A DNA stretch of 64,000 bases from Symbiotaphrina buchneri (Eukaryota > Ascomycota > Symbiotaphrinales > Symbiotaphrinaceae). Both the position numbers and the translations under genes were made by a program. Below the pieces are notes generated by a model. The model searched no databases, was not told the origin of the DNA, and worked only from the letters and a program-made list of their open reading frames with translations. Location of the stretch: contig BCIG01000021.1 in the NCBI GenBank assembly GCA_001599915.1, positions 372,001 through 436,000 of the forward strand, written 5' to 3'. Of the stretch, positions 1 to 11,700 are shown piece after piece; the stretch's first letter is position 1, and each line of letters opens with the position of its first letter.

Positions 1-577
1 TAGAGAAGTAGAAATCTCAGTAAAGATGCAGGAGACGGAGCATGGGTACATAAATGGATGAGAGAAGCGGAACCCAGAACAAGGTCCGTAATTCACTAAG
101 ACTTACCAATGCCGACCATATGTAAGGGTACATCAGGAGCTTGGAAGTAGGATGGTGCTACCACGAGAGCGGAGAATGCAAACAGAATCACGGTGCTCAG
201 TTTGAGACATCCAATGAAGACGATTCTCCCTGTGCCAGCATGAAAGACCAGCAGACGCTCAGGGTAGACTTCAAGAATTAGCACAGTCCGTAACAGAGCC
301 TTCAGCGTGGCGAACACGTACCTGGCTTCCCTGGCGCCTCGCCGACGGATTTTATTTTAGGCGCATCCTCATACGTGCGCCGCGAGGTGCTAAATAGACG
401 TTTGATAGGCCGCTGATGCTTAACTGGGGATATAGGTTGATTTGCACGAGCAATACATCTCAAAAAAGGCTTCTGGACATAGTGCAAATGACGAATTGAA
501 CTGAAGGGACGGAGGGAGTGGGTATGCCGCGTATTGCAGAAGAGCAATTTGTAAAGTTGGTTAGTTGGGATTGACAT
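1..577 (-). CDS. Mitochondrial membrane protein, TMEM70-like (partial)
   Basis: Partial gene running off the left edge. Exon 1 is 577-375, a 44-nt intron is 374-331, exon 2 is 330-107, and a GTAAGT donor follows at 106-101, so more exons lie outside. The splice keeps phase (2) and joins STSRRT to EARYVFATLK. The N-terminus is rich in Arg, Ser and His with no acidic residue at first, as expected for a mitochondrial presequence. Exon 2 carries ILEVYPERLLVFHAGTGR followed by a hydrophobic stretch (FIGCLKLSTVILFAFSALVV), a pattern I associate with fungal proteins annotated as TMEM70/TMEM223-type. If that is right it sits in the inner membrane and supports respiratory-chain assembly. The start at 577 (MSIPTNQLY) is preferred to an in-frame ATG at 682 because it places the presequence at the end. 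Family assignment is from memory of the motif and is tentative. Confidence 0.55.
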
Positions 578-1054
578 ACTGTGCCTTGCACCCGGAAGCG
601 GTAGGGCCAAGTGGATGGAGGTCGAGGTCAACGTCGATATAACGCAATTTTCTGTTTGTATGCGTAGCGGAAAGGTCGTCAAGCAAAGACAGCGTTCAGG
701 GCCGCTATACTATCGAGCTCGCATCACATAGCCATCTATTGACTCGAGTATACCAATGACTGGGTATAAATTGTGTACTGTTACGATGATGCTCCAGACA
801 CACAGACGATTTTGCGTTCGTCATTTGTTTCCCCAGATTTGGTAAAGTCTTGGCGATATACGAATGAGTGGTGAGTCGTAAATCTTGCCGATCTTTCCAC
901 TACCAACTCGGACAGGACGAATATGGGGCGGCTCGGAAGTGGACAAAAATTTACAGCATACATTGATCATTGGCATGAAGTAAGGGATCTACGTTTTGAA
1001 TTATACAGGAAGCTCTTCGCTTTGAAGAGGTACAATTGCCCCGGCAGTGATCCA
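578..1054. other. Spacer between mitochondrial protein gene and NDUFS3
   Basis: About 480 bases holding the promoter of the leftmost gene and the 3' end of NDUFS3. I see no additional gene, repeat or RNA in it. Confidence 0.6.
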
Positions 1055-2080
1055 CTATTTCTTCTTCTCCTCTTCTTTCGGCGGCTCCGGCTTTGGTGTC
1101 GGCAACTTGAACTACATGTATGTAAGCAGGACGCTTTGTCGCCACATATCCAGGGTGACTTACAGTATCGGGTGTGCGGTCGTGCCCTGGACCAACCTGT
1201 TCCCAAGCAGATGTGCCACCTAAGAAAGTTAGCATCCAGTATCTGGCCTCGATATCCTGGTATATCACGGAACATACCCTCAAAGTTACGAAGAGCTTGG
1301 GTCATTTCCAAAGGCTCGACCACAATTCTCTTCTTCTCCTCGTCGTAGCGGATCTCAGTGTACCCGGTCAAGGGGAAATCTTTCCGCAGCGGATGTCCAT
1401 CGAATCCGTAGTCGGTCATGATGCGTCGCAAATCTGGGTGTCCAACGAAAAAGACGCCGAACAGATCATATACTTCTCTCTCGTACCAATTCGCCCCATC
1501 ATAGAGATCGGTGATGCTAGGAACCGGCGCTGCTTCATCTGCGTACGTCTTGACACAGATTCTCGAGTTGTAGCGAATGCTGAGGAGGTGGTAGACCACC
1601 TCGAACCGTTGATCGCGTGTTGGATAATCGACAGCAGTGACGTCCGTGAGTTGTGTGTATTCAGCGGCGGTATGGTATTTGAGGAACGTAAACACGGGAA
1701 TGACGCCAGAAGGAGGAATATAGATGGTAAGCTCATCCTTCCACACGGAGAACTGCTGAATGTATTTTGGCAGACATGAGAGGAGGTATTGACCGTAGGT
1801 GTGGAGGCTCTGCGACTTTTCCTCGTACTTGTCTGCCGGGTTGACAATGGGAGCATGCAGTTTACCCAAAGCTGGACGCCATGTTAGCAATTTTAAACTA
1901 CCATACACTATCACAAGCTGACATACGTGGACGTTCCGCAAATCGCATATTGGGCAACGCATCTTGAGACGCAATTGTCTTGTGCCGTATGGAGGTTGCT
2001 GCAAGGCTCCTGGCAGCTGGCCGGATTGATGGCCGGGACGCCGCCGCCAACAGGCGGCTGCCACTTGATCTCATAGCCAT
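1055..2080 (-). CDS. NDUFS3: NADH:ubiquinone oxidoreductase 30-kDa subunit (complex I)
   Basis: Core peripheral-arm subunit of mitochondrial complex I, near the N2 iron-sulfur cluster and quinone site. Four exons: 2080-1927, 1871-1278, 1219-1164, 1111-1055, giving 286 residues, normal for the family. Introns are 55, 58 and 52 nt; all junctions keep phase. Residues 1-40 ([18 protein letters not shown]) form an Arg/Ala/Ser-rich presequence. The body has the family signatures [34 protein letters not shown] and [13 protein letters not shown]. The C-terminus after the last two introns is [18 protein letters not shown], the lysine-rich tail typical of filamentous fungi, which confirms the two small 3' exons. 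It faces NOT4 across a 436-bp shared promoter region. Confidence 0.97.
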
Positions 2081-2516
2081 CTCTGGCCAATTTCCCCCGA
2101 GCGATGACCTTTGTTGGCCTTCGACAGCAGTTTCGTCCGTCCGTCACGCTCCCGTTAGAGGGGAGTGCTGTTCCTGCTCTGCTCTATTCGTAGTCAATGC
2201 TGTGCGTCGGTACTTCGTACATGGGTGCATCGCGCATACACCTCGAGCTTACGTAAACCAGCGCTAATCCGGATATGGTTCTTAGCCTCAAAAACAGCCA
2301 ACGGATCCTTAAACTGCCCGTCTTTCATCTCCGTCTCCTCAGTACAACATCACCAGCGTTTGTTTCGACCTTGCGCTCTTGTGATTATCGGGTTTTTAAG
2401 TGCACATCCTGGCGTTTTGAGGGTTTTTGGCACGTCTCGGATCGTCGTCCCGCTTTCTTTCGTCCCCCGCTCGTCCTCCCCTTCCACTTCTCGCCGTGCG
2501 CGTTACCTCGCCCGTT
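2081..2516. promoter_or_regulatory. Divergent promoter region, NDUFS3 / NOT4
   Basis: The 436 bases separate two start codons pointing away from each other, so both promoters lie here. The NOT4-proximal part is pyrimidine-rich (2451-2500), as common near fungal transcription starts. No precise factor site is claimed. Confidence 0.6.
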
Positions 2517-5163
2517 ATGGCGCCACAAGATACCTTCCTCGACGATGCGTTCATGGACGAGGATGACAGCTGGTATGTTTTTAACATCTTTCATATTGAT
2601 TTCACTAATCTAATGTGCGGGCTAGCCCTCTCTGTGTCGAGGAGTTCGACATCACGGATAAAGGGTTCAAACCGTGCCCATGCGGCTACAGAATATGCTC
2701 GTTCTGCTACCACAATATCCGGAACAATATGAACGGTTTATGCCCAGCGTGTCGGCGGCCTTATGACGACAAAAATATAGAATGGAAGGTCGTTAGTCCT
2801 GAAGAGTAAGCTTCCTACACCCCTTCCGCTGTCGTCATGTGTGGTCTGGCAGAATCCGGTTCTGATCGATGTCTTGCAGATACAAGGCTCAAGTACAGGC
2901 ACAGGCCAAGAAGAAAGCTGTCGCGAGGCAAAAAGAGGTTCAAAAGCGCGAAGCAGAGAGCCAGAGCCGTAAACATCTTGCGGGGCTGCGGGTGGTTCAA
3001 AAGAACCTTGTGTATGTGGTCGGTCTCACGCCGCGGATACGGGAGGATGAGCTGTTACAGACTTTGCGTGGGGAGCAGTACTTTGGTCAATACGGCAAAA
3101 TCGTCAAGATCGTTGTCAGCAAACCAAAAGAGGGCTCGCATGCGAATCAACCGATGGGTGTCTACGTCACATTTGCTAGAAAAGAAGACGCTGCCAAATG
3201 TATACAAGCTGTGGATGGTTCGGAGAACGGCGGACGGACGTTACGGTATGTTGTTCATCCGATTGTGTTTTCATTACTGATTTTTTTCAGAGCGCAATAC
3301 GGTACGACCAAGTATTGCTCAGCGTATCTCCGAAACGAGCCATGTCCGAATCGTAATTGCATGTTCCTACACGAGCCTGGCGATGAGAATGAGAGCTTCA
3401 CTCGACAAGATCTGTCTTCCATTAACTCGGCATCTACTCAACGTCCTGCCCAGCCGGCTCCCTCAAGCTTGTCCGCTGCAGGTGCGAGCACTCCGCAACA
3501 AGCACAACAGACTATCCAAGCTCCTCAACCACAACCGCCGGTACAGCAATCACACCCGATTGCCGCGGCTACACATACAATGAGTCGCCAGTCCAGCAAA
3601 GAGGGCACGGTCGACAGTGGTGATGGATCGGCGCTCCCGTCTACTGCCAGCTGGGCAAACAGAGGATTACAACAGAGCAGGAGGAGTAGCCAAGCGGCCA
3701 GCCTTGCAACTGCCAGCCCTAGACCCCAAAATGCTACGATCTCAGCCCAGCAATCCTATTCTGCGTCCGAACTCCAGGATACTTCTTCTACCGCGCCACC
3801 GCCCCCTAGGTCAGATGCTCTAGCGTCGCCTGTTACGCAACCAACGACTACTACAACTGGGTCCTCTTTGCCCGTGCGTTCGCCGACGCCGCCCGCGCTC
3901 GCGGCTCTCCTCAAGCCTCTCAGCAAAGATTGGGTGCCATTTGAGTTCCATGAGTCGATGTTCACCTCAGAAGAGTTGAAAGAGTTAGACAATTATCTAC
4001 CGATGTGGGACGATAATGGTGGTGTCATACGACGCCTTAAGCATGAAACCGAGGAAGAAGAGCGCAGAAAGCGTGAAGAAGAGGCGCGGACAGCGGTACA
4101 AGCTGCCTCCGAAGCTCTCTCGGAGGATCAGCCTGAGGCAGGCAGTTTACAGCTAGGCGGGGAACCGGAAGCCAAGTCAGAAGGCGGCCGAATCGTTGGT
4201 CACTCTGGTGACCTCCAACTGTCTGCAATTCAGCCTCCTTCTCAAGCAATAGGCAGCAGTAGCTTTTCCAATTTTGGCCAGGGCAACTTGGCTAGCAGTC
4301 TGCCCCGTGGCTTAACGCCTTCGCAGCAGCAGCAATTGCTCTTGCTCAAATCCAGCAGTCCTCAGTCAGCAAGCTTCTTGGATCAGGTACCCCAGCAACA
4401 GTCTGGCTTATTTCAGGGATCCAACCAGCAGCTTAGTGCCCAGGCCCATGCCAGGCAAGCTTCTCGCTATACCTTCGCCAATGACACAGCATCCGCGTCT
4501 ACTGCCGTCAAACCTGCTGCCAATGCCAAGCTTATGGCACAACAGTCTGCTATGATGCCTCCTTCAAATCACCAGTTGCCACAGCACCAGCCGTTAGGCA
4601 ATCCACCGTACGGGGGCACTATGCAAGGTCCACCTCCCGGGCTTAAGTCTACAGGCACGCCCCCTGTTGGTCGAGTCCCCGGTTTCGGGCAAGGCCATGG
4701 CTTTGGAGCAGGTCAGACTTTCGGTGTTAAAGAGAACAATGAAGAGATGGTGCGGAATTTGCTTCGCGGCCGGAGTGCAGGACCAAGTGGTGGGAGTCAG
4801 GCTCTGGAAGCGGGAAAGCGTGAGTTCAATTTTCCTTTTCTTCAACACCACCAATATCCCTCAGCTTCGTCTACACCTGCCCCTGCGCCAGGCCTCTTGG
4901 GCTCGCTCTATGGGCCACAGCCTGGAGCCTATCAGGACCCTGGACTGCAGAAACAAAAGAAGAAGGGGAAGAAGCACAGGCACGCTAACACTTCCTCCTC
5001 TGGCGGGGGTGGTGTAGTAGATCTTGCGGACCCGAGTATCTTGCAGGCACGGATGCAGCCACAAGGTGGTGCTGGCGCAGGTCAGGGTGTTTACGTCGCT
5101 CAAGGACAAGGTGGGTACAATGCGTCCAATGCGATGTATGGTGGTGGCTTCGGGAGGTGGTGA
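2517..5163 (+). CDS. NOT4: CCR4-NOT subunit Not4, RING/RRM/CCCH E3 ubiquitin ligase
   Basis: E3 ligase of the CCR4-NOT complex, acting in mRNA decay, translation quality control and proteasome assembly. Exons 2517-2572, 2626-2805, 2880-3245 and 3291-5163 (824 residues). The C4C4 RING uses Cys 19, 22, 36, 38, 43, 46, 58 and 61. An RRM follows (about 115-205, NLVYVVGL and GVYVTFARKEDAAKC), then a CCCH finger (CSAYLRNEPC, CMFLH). The rest is Gln/Ser/Pro-rich and disordered, with QQSAMMPPS, GKREFNFPFLQ and DPSILQARM, motifs I recall from Eurotiomycete Not4. Intron 3 is only 45 nt, stop-free and in frame, but removal is required to restore RTLRAQYGTTKYC. The stop at 5161 follows GGGFGRW. The next ORF may be part of the same gene (see there). 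Confidence 0.95.
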
Positions 5164-5826
5164 TTCCTCGCTTAATGCACAATTCTGTTTCATCCGGTGG
5201 CCACGATTCTTTCCTCTAGTTTGCTGTTGTCCAGGTTTCTGGTCGAGCATGGATTCGAACTACTACCCTTTTTTCTGAAGCATGAGCAATACCCAAGGAA
5301 TGTGGGCTTTGGGTGCCTCAGGCGTTTGCATGTCTTCTCAATTTTCTTTCAGCGTCCGCACTTCTTGGGATAAGCGGAGTCATCAAAGCCGTTCCTGTCT
5401 TTTTAGGGATCTTACGGTATCGGCATCATGCGGTTTCAGCGGGTTCAGATCACTCATCGTCCATACGCATCATCGTCTTCGTCGTGGCCACCCATGTACG
5501 TTAAATCCCCATCTTTGTGGCAGGCAAAAAAGCCTTGGTTCTCACATTTGATCAAGCTTCCCCTTGTCCATGTTCCTGGTCCGAGACGACCTTAAGACGA
5601 TGATTGCGGATGTTGTGAGATGAAGAACCCCTGCGGGCCGTCCTTTCCAATGCCTTATCGAGTATGCTTCGGTGTCGAGGACTCAACCCTTTGTATTTGC
5701 CTAAACCTGGATGAGCCGGATGATGGCGTCTACACTTGTTATATGCTTTTGCTCCCTCCTATTGCATGAAACCATGCATGGTGTCCTACGAGTCACTTCA
5801 GTAAATGGCAATACGCTAACTGGCAG
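5164..5826. other. Spacer or long intron between NOT4 and its downstream ORF
   Basis: Contains the NOT4 3' region and, near its end, GCTAACTGGCAG at 5815-5826, a good branch-plus-acceptor. The exon that follows has no in-frame ATG, so an upstream exon must lie here or be NOT4 itself. Candidate donors are GTACGT at 5496 and several weak GT sites at the end of the NOT4 ORF. No other gene seen. Confidence 0.5.
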
Positions 5827-8015
5827 TGAGTCTAGGTGATGGAGAGCTTGTGTCAAACCTTCACACCGTCGGGCAGGCTAGCAGTGTCGATTTGCGACCC
5901 ATCGCAACACGTATGTCACATGTATATCAAGGTATATCAATACTGACACTGAGTATAGCTCCTGGCCTGCCTCTTCCAAATCGCCGGCCACCGGAATTTC
6001 CACCGTTCGAAGCATCCTCTAAGTCTGAATCCGCTTCTGCCTCTGCCATTACTCGACCTCTTGTCGCGGTCACACCTGCTTTACCGACGTTGTCTCATGC
6101 ACCTTCCCCGGCACCGACTCAAATCGCTCGAGAAAATCCCAAGAAGGACACCCCGAAGACACAAAATGTGTTGGCCGCCCCTTCGTCCAGCAGTCCCTCA
6201 GATCATGCTGCTACCGCTCCTGGGCAGAAGTCGGCAGGGCTGCACCCTAGCCCTGATACAGTGGGTTTTCTTAAAGCACAGGCTGAGGCCATGAAAGTGG
6301 AAGAGAAATATATTAAACCGGCGGAGGTGAGCACACAAGTGGATCTTGGACTGGATAATTGAATGGTCTAACTCGAGTAGGAGTCTCCAAAGCCAGGTGC
6401 TAAAGAAAGCGACAAGCTGCCGGCGAGAAAAGACAGTCGTCCGAATGTCCAAGTCTCGGTGACAGGATCACCGTCTAAGGAGAGCAAGCGTCAACATCCT
6501 GGAAAACTGGACATCGCGGCAGTCAAGGAATCATCAGCCAAACAAGCTCAACCTGCCTCGACAACCTCAACACCGGTCAAATCTGATACCCCCAGCAAAG
6601 ATGCTCGCAGTACCGCCGCTGCTAGCGGACCTTCAAGGCCCGGGACTCCATCTAGAAACAGCGCCTCTCCTGCTCCACGGACTCAGCATCGTGTGCTCCG
6701 TGTAGTGGATACTCCTAAAGACGAACCGTCGGCACCCCCGTCTATTGCAGCGGCAACTGGCGCCCTACCTACTAGCACGCAACCGTCGCGTCAACCGAGT
6801 ATTGCATCCATCAATCGCCCTTCCACTCCTGGTGTTGAGTTCATCTCGGACAATGCATCCATAGCTTCTACGTCTTTGTCGCGCACCAGTTCTCCCCCTC
6901 CCTCAAAGGTGGGGTCTGCGCCTGTCAGGACCAAAACCAAGAGCCAAGCGAAAAAAGAACGACAGGAGCGGGCGAAGGCTGCTGACGAAAACAAGGCGGT
7001 CGACGAACCTGTCAGCAAAGCTCCTGCAGATGAGCCGGTTCGTGAACCGATTATCGGAAGGAAGAAAAAGCAAAAGAAGCCGGTCGGTAGTGGAACCTCA
7101 ACCTCGACCCCTGCTGGTAGCCGGCCGGCCTCCCCCACTATCGAAGAAAGTGGTAAAGCAACTCCAGATAAGACCCAGCAACCTCCAGTGGTTGCGCCTG
7201 TGGAAACAAAGAAAACTGGCAAGAAATCAAAGGCGAAAACGACTGTTGACCCTGTCCCTCTCGAAGCTTCTGCTTCTGTCAAGGATGTGGAGGACAATTT
7301 AAGCCTGGGTTCTATTCTCAGCTCGGTACACAGTGATCCAGCCTTTGACCTTAGCAAACTCTCCTTTTACCAGCCTCCCCCAGGTTTAAACTACCGTTGG
7401 AGCTTCAGCAAGGAAGAACTTGAACAGTATGGTCGAAAGCATGTTCTTACGAAGGACCACCAAGCCCAACTTGCTCGAGGAGAACCGGTTCACCTGGGTG
7501 GTACCGACGGCTTGCCACGCTGCCTCGTCACACCTAAGAACGAGTGGTTTGTAGGACTAACTCCAGAACAAGAGGATCGTGTCGTGTTGCTAGAAAAAGA
7601 ATTGGAGAAGTATGTGGGACCTGCGAAGTTCCATCCCAAAAAAGGGGCGTCCGACAACCTGGATCCCGCCCTTGGCGGCCGAAAGGTGACGGTCACGCCT
7701 CCATACACGTTCTCCGATTCTGTGGCGGACAGCATTGCCAGCGTTTGGAAGTACGACTCGATGTCGGCCGCCGCCATGGGGCCGTTTGTGGGTTCAGACC
7801 ATGAGCTAGTGGGAGGGGCCGGCCCACTTAATTCAACACATGATGCCTCCTATAACTTAGCAAATGGAGCCATAACGCCGCCTGTGCCATCCGTCGAGGA
7901 GTCGGAGAAGGCGTGGTTGGCTGCCAAGAAGGAGGCTGAGGCGATGACGAAGAAGCTCGAGCAGTTGCAGAAACGCAACAAGAGGCTCGTGGAGCAGGCC
8001 ATGTCTAAGAATTGA
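5827..8015 (+). CDS. Low-complexity protein, probable NOT4 C-terminal extension (5' end unresolved)
   Basis: Exons 5827-5910, 5959-6326 and 6381-8015; introns 48 and 54 nt with CTGAC and CTAAC branch sites, phases kept. The first exon has no in-frame ATG and begins right after a strong acceptor, so the true start is upstream. The product is Ser/Pro/Thr-rich, then Lys-rich (SQAKKERQERAKA, PIIGRKKKQKKP), then a more ordered part (LSFYQPPPGLNYRW, KHVLTKDHQAQLARG, GLTPEQEDRVVLLEKELEKY) and a short C-terminal coiled coil (ESEKAWLAAKKEAEAMTKKL). I recall that Not4 of many filamentous ascomycetes is annotated at about 1,400-1,600 residues with a tail of this kind, so this may be the second half of NOT4 joined by one large intron. 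The coding status of 5959-8015 is clear; the gene boundary is not. Confidence 0.75.
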
Positions 8016-8717
8016 CTACCGATGCTGGCTGTGGCCTTTGTAATATTAGCCTGGATTGAGCTATGGATATCTGACCATCTCCATCGCCAGCAAACTTGTA
8101 TTTAAGGTCTTATGCATCACTTGGCGTCGGAGGGTGCTCGTACTGGATGTCATAGGCGGCTATTTGATTTTTTTTGGCGTTTGGACACTTGGGCGTCAAT
8201 GTGCGGCATGTCTGCTATTACCAGCGCTAGGGCGGCAGTAAGGGGCGTGGCGGAGCCTCCGAATTGTACTGTTGCTCTTCAGAGGTCCACGGACGGGTTA
8301 GATCACTCCTCCAGAAACAATCATCAAGTAGTGTGTATGCAGCACCAATCTGAACACCACATGATCCTGCGTCCACGAGTCGTAGAGCCTCCATGAGACA
8401 ATCTGCCAAGCTTCGCTTATCCCAGAGCTGTTGCTTATATACCTCAAAGGAGGTGTGGATGCACCATATTAGCATGCTTGAAGATCATGAAATGTGAAAG
8501 AGAGACGCGCATGGCCCAATGGTTACACGTATGTTGAGAAGTGGAACTCCATTGCATCTGGAAACGATTCTCCACGGGTATGGCGCATGAAGATCTACCG
8601 CTTGTGTACTAATACACTCTAATAACACAGGTCTATGCAGACAGATAATTGGAGACCCGCGAACGCCTGAGCAAAACCCAAACCGTACCATAGTCCCCAA
8701 TGCATTATCCAATCCCA
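8016..8717. other. Convergent 3' spacer
   Basis: Roughly 700 bases between two converging stop codons; 3' untranslated regions. Short frames on both strands lack family features. Nothing else seen. Confidence 0.6.
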
Positions 8718-11700
8718 TTACTCCGCCCTTGCTGCTCCTACATTATTAGCTCCGCCTCTTCCCCGACCTCCGCCTCTACTAGATCCACCTCTAGCTTTAC
8801 CACCCCTGCCTCTCCCCCGCGACCCGCCGCCCCTTCTTGCGGCAGCGTTGCGCTCCCGTTCCTCCTCCTCCATGACCCGCCTACTTTCCTGATCCCACCA
8901 CTGTTGGAACTCCTGTTCCTGCTGAATTTCCTGAAGCGAGCGTTTAGCCGCCGCCTCGCGGATGATGTCTTTCTCTGCTTGTTGCTGTGAAAGAATGTCG
9001 GCCATACTGAGCTGCAATGAAGGCTCGGATGGAGTCACAGGCTGCGTATGCCGAACGGACCGGACGGCGGGAACGGCCGGAGGTGGTGTGCTCTGCGCTG
9101 GCTTGAAACCTTTAACTGGCGTAGGTGATGGCCGGATTGATGGTGACGGTGCCGAACCCTTTGGGGTAGGCGGTGTTTGTTTCATAACACTTGTAGACGA
9201 GACAGACCGTTGTTGATTACCAGCTGCTCTTGCCTCGGGGCCAACGGGAGGGGTCTTCGGACCGATCGCGCCCGGGTTGGCAATTGTTTGACGCATGGTG
9301 AGAGGGCGAGTGGGGGCTGCAGGGCGTGCTGTCGGGGTGCCTTGCGCTTCCTGGCCCAGCAGATTCTTCAGTGACACCGTCGGCCCATTTGGCGCAGCCT
9401 GCCATGGCGAGCCAGGGCTCTTCGTGGATCCTCTCTCACCAGGCGCAACTGGCTTGTTCTGCTGCGACTGCTGCTGCTGTAGCAGTTGCTGCTGGCGCTT
9501 CCGTTCCTTCTGCGACAGTTTTGGTCCGGTGGTAGTTAGGTTTGTTTCTTTCGTCTTGTCCTGCAATGAGAAACCCAACGAAATGTTCGAAGTCCTGCTT
9601 GATGATGCTTGAGACATGATTTCTTTCATACCCAGTTTCCCAGAGTTTAGAGAAACCGAGCCCCATGCTTTCGAGGAGTTTGTTGCACCACCAACTGCGG
9701 GAGATCCTAGCGAGAGTGGATCGCCTACTAGTCCGGGGAGTTTCGCAGCCACCGGTAACGCTAGAGGAGACGGTGGGCTGGCCAGAGCTTCTCCTCCAGC
9801 CGGAGATAACGGCTTGCCCCTTGAATTATACCAAACATCCGCCTTTGGCATGCTTGACCCTAAGCTCCCATACCTCGGGGACGGAGGAACAGAGGAATCG
9901 ATTGCTCTTGCCTTTGGAGAAGTCACGCCAGAATGATATCTGGATGGCGTCTCCTCATCATCCTCATCCATGACGAAAGGCAAATCGTTGGTAGACGCTT
10001 TGGGCTTCAGAACTGGGCTAGTTGACGGCCGCTTAGCCTCTTTGGAAGATTTCCGTCTGGTCTTTGCTTGCGATGGTGACGAGGACAAACCCTCGAAGCT
10101 GCCGACCTTTGTCTTGAAGGAGCTAGAGAGACGCTGGTCTTCCTCGGTTTGTCGTGCCTTGAACGTCATGCCATCGATTTTGGCTTGTCTGTTCTGATCC
10201 ATAGCTGCTGCTAGTTCTGGGTGCCGTTCGAGTAGCAATGCTTCTGCTCTGCCGCTCTTTGCTATGGGTAAACAATTCAGCTGATTCGCTCTGACCACTT
10301 GATCCAGCTCCTCTAAAAGATCTTCGTCAAGCTCATCGAGTAAACTGTGTCATCATAAGCGATCCTGTCCGGCTATTGACACAAAAGAAGGATGCCCACC
10401 CGTTTTCCAACAGTGCTTCAAGGTTGAGGCAAATATACTCCAACCCGGCGTCTTTGAATTCGGTCACGGCGCACGGCGCGACGGCGTTCAGCAGCTGACA
10501 TACGTTCCGAAGATTGACTGTGAAAGTTAGTTCACAACCCCGATTGCAGTATCAGAACCATCCACGCACCAAAGCGGCCAAGCACTTTTTGGCAGACCTG
10601 GGCCAACCTGTCCAACATCAATTCGTTCGCCACTGACATGACTTCCATTATCAGATCCAGAAACTCGTCCAGGTCATCAGTGACAATATCATCGAACATC
10701 TCTTCCCCACAATCCGCATACAGGTAGCGAAGGACGAGATTAAATATTCTGGGTTCAATGTGCTTCAGGTCCACGTGGATCGCTTCAGACGGTTCCTGAA
10801 TGAGTTCACGCCTCGAAGTCAACCATCGACCACCAGCACGGCCCATGAAGAGACCCTCAAAGAAAGGACAACGTTGGCAAACCAGGGCGCTGTGGACTTT
10901 CGCGTAGCCGCCGGCGAGATCTACCTGCACATCTCCATCCGTGAAGAAAACCGGATCAAGGATCGCTCGATCTAGATCAGAGTGCAGAGCTGGCTCCGGT
11001 TCAACCATAACCCTAACTGCAGCTTCAAGACCACGCATGTCCAGTCGAGATGCTATTTTCATAAGTTCTGTGCGGACTTGACGATACCGGAAGGCTAGTT
11101 TTGGGGCATGCCGTGTGTAATGCCAGACATCAACGACACTGTCCTGATACACATAGAGGACAAAGTTCAGTAAAGTAATAAGATCTGCCCCTTGAAGAAT
11201 GAGCTTTCGGCGGGCATTGCCTGTCTTTTCAATAGACAGAATGTCCGGCAGTGAAAAGGCTCCATTGTCGTCAAATTCCCGGAATGCTCTTCTCAAGATC
11301 AAACTTCTGCCGCTGAGCATAAAGCCATGAACCGGCAAATACACGTCGGACACTGTACTGACAATGTCGACATCACGTTCTTTGAGGCGAGACATTGCGG
11401 CTAGATCTCCGTGAAGTTGTGGTCTGTTATCATCCTCGTCTCCCGAGTCAAGGCGGACTCCTTCATCGGCCAATCCATGTAGAGGGGAAAGTGCAGCTAA
11501 GTCCTGCCAAAGCGTCCTGTCATCCACCGAAATCTGAGTCTGTGCTACATCGCTCGTTTTGCTGATTGCAGCACATGCCCCGTACGCATTACTTCTAACC
11601 TTCGTCACGTTTGTGAGGTTCGGTACTCTTGCAGCTTTGTAATCTTTGGACTTGTAATCACCAGTCTTAGAGACGCTGGCATCCTTGATCTTGGCTCTTT

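Noticed and set aside
1174-1779. A 201-residue plus-strand frame across NDUFS3.
   Set aside because: Antisense to conserved NDUFS3 exons and introns; no domain of its own.
6791-7357. A 188-residue minus-strand frame.
   Set aside because: Lies fully antisense to the Ser/Pro/Lys-rich coding exon; its Ser/Leu/Gly composition is the expected shadow.
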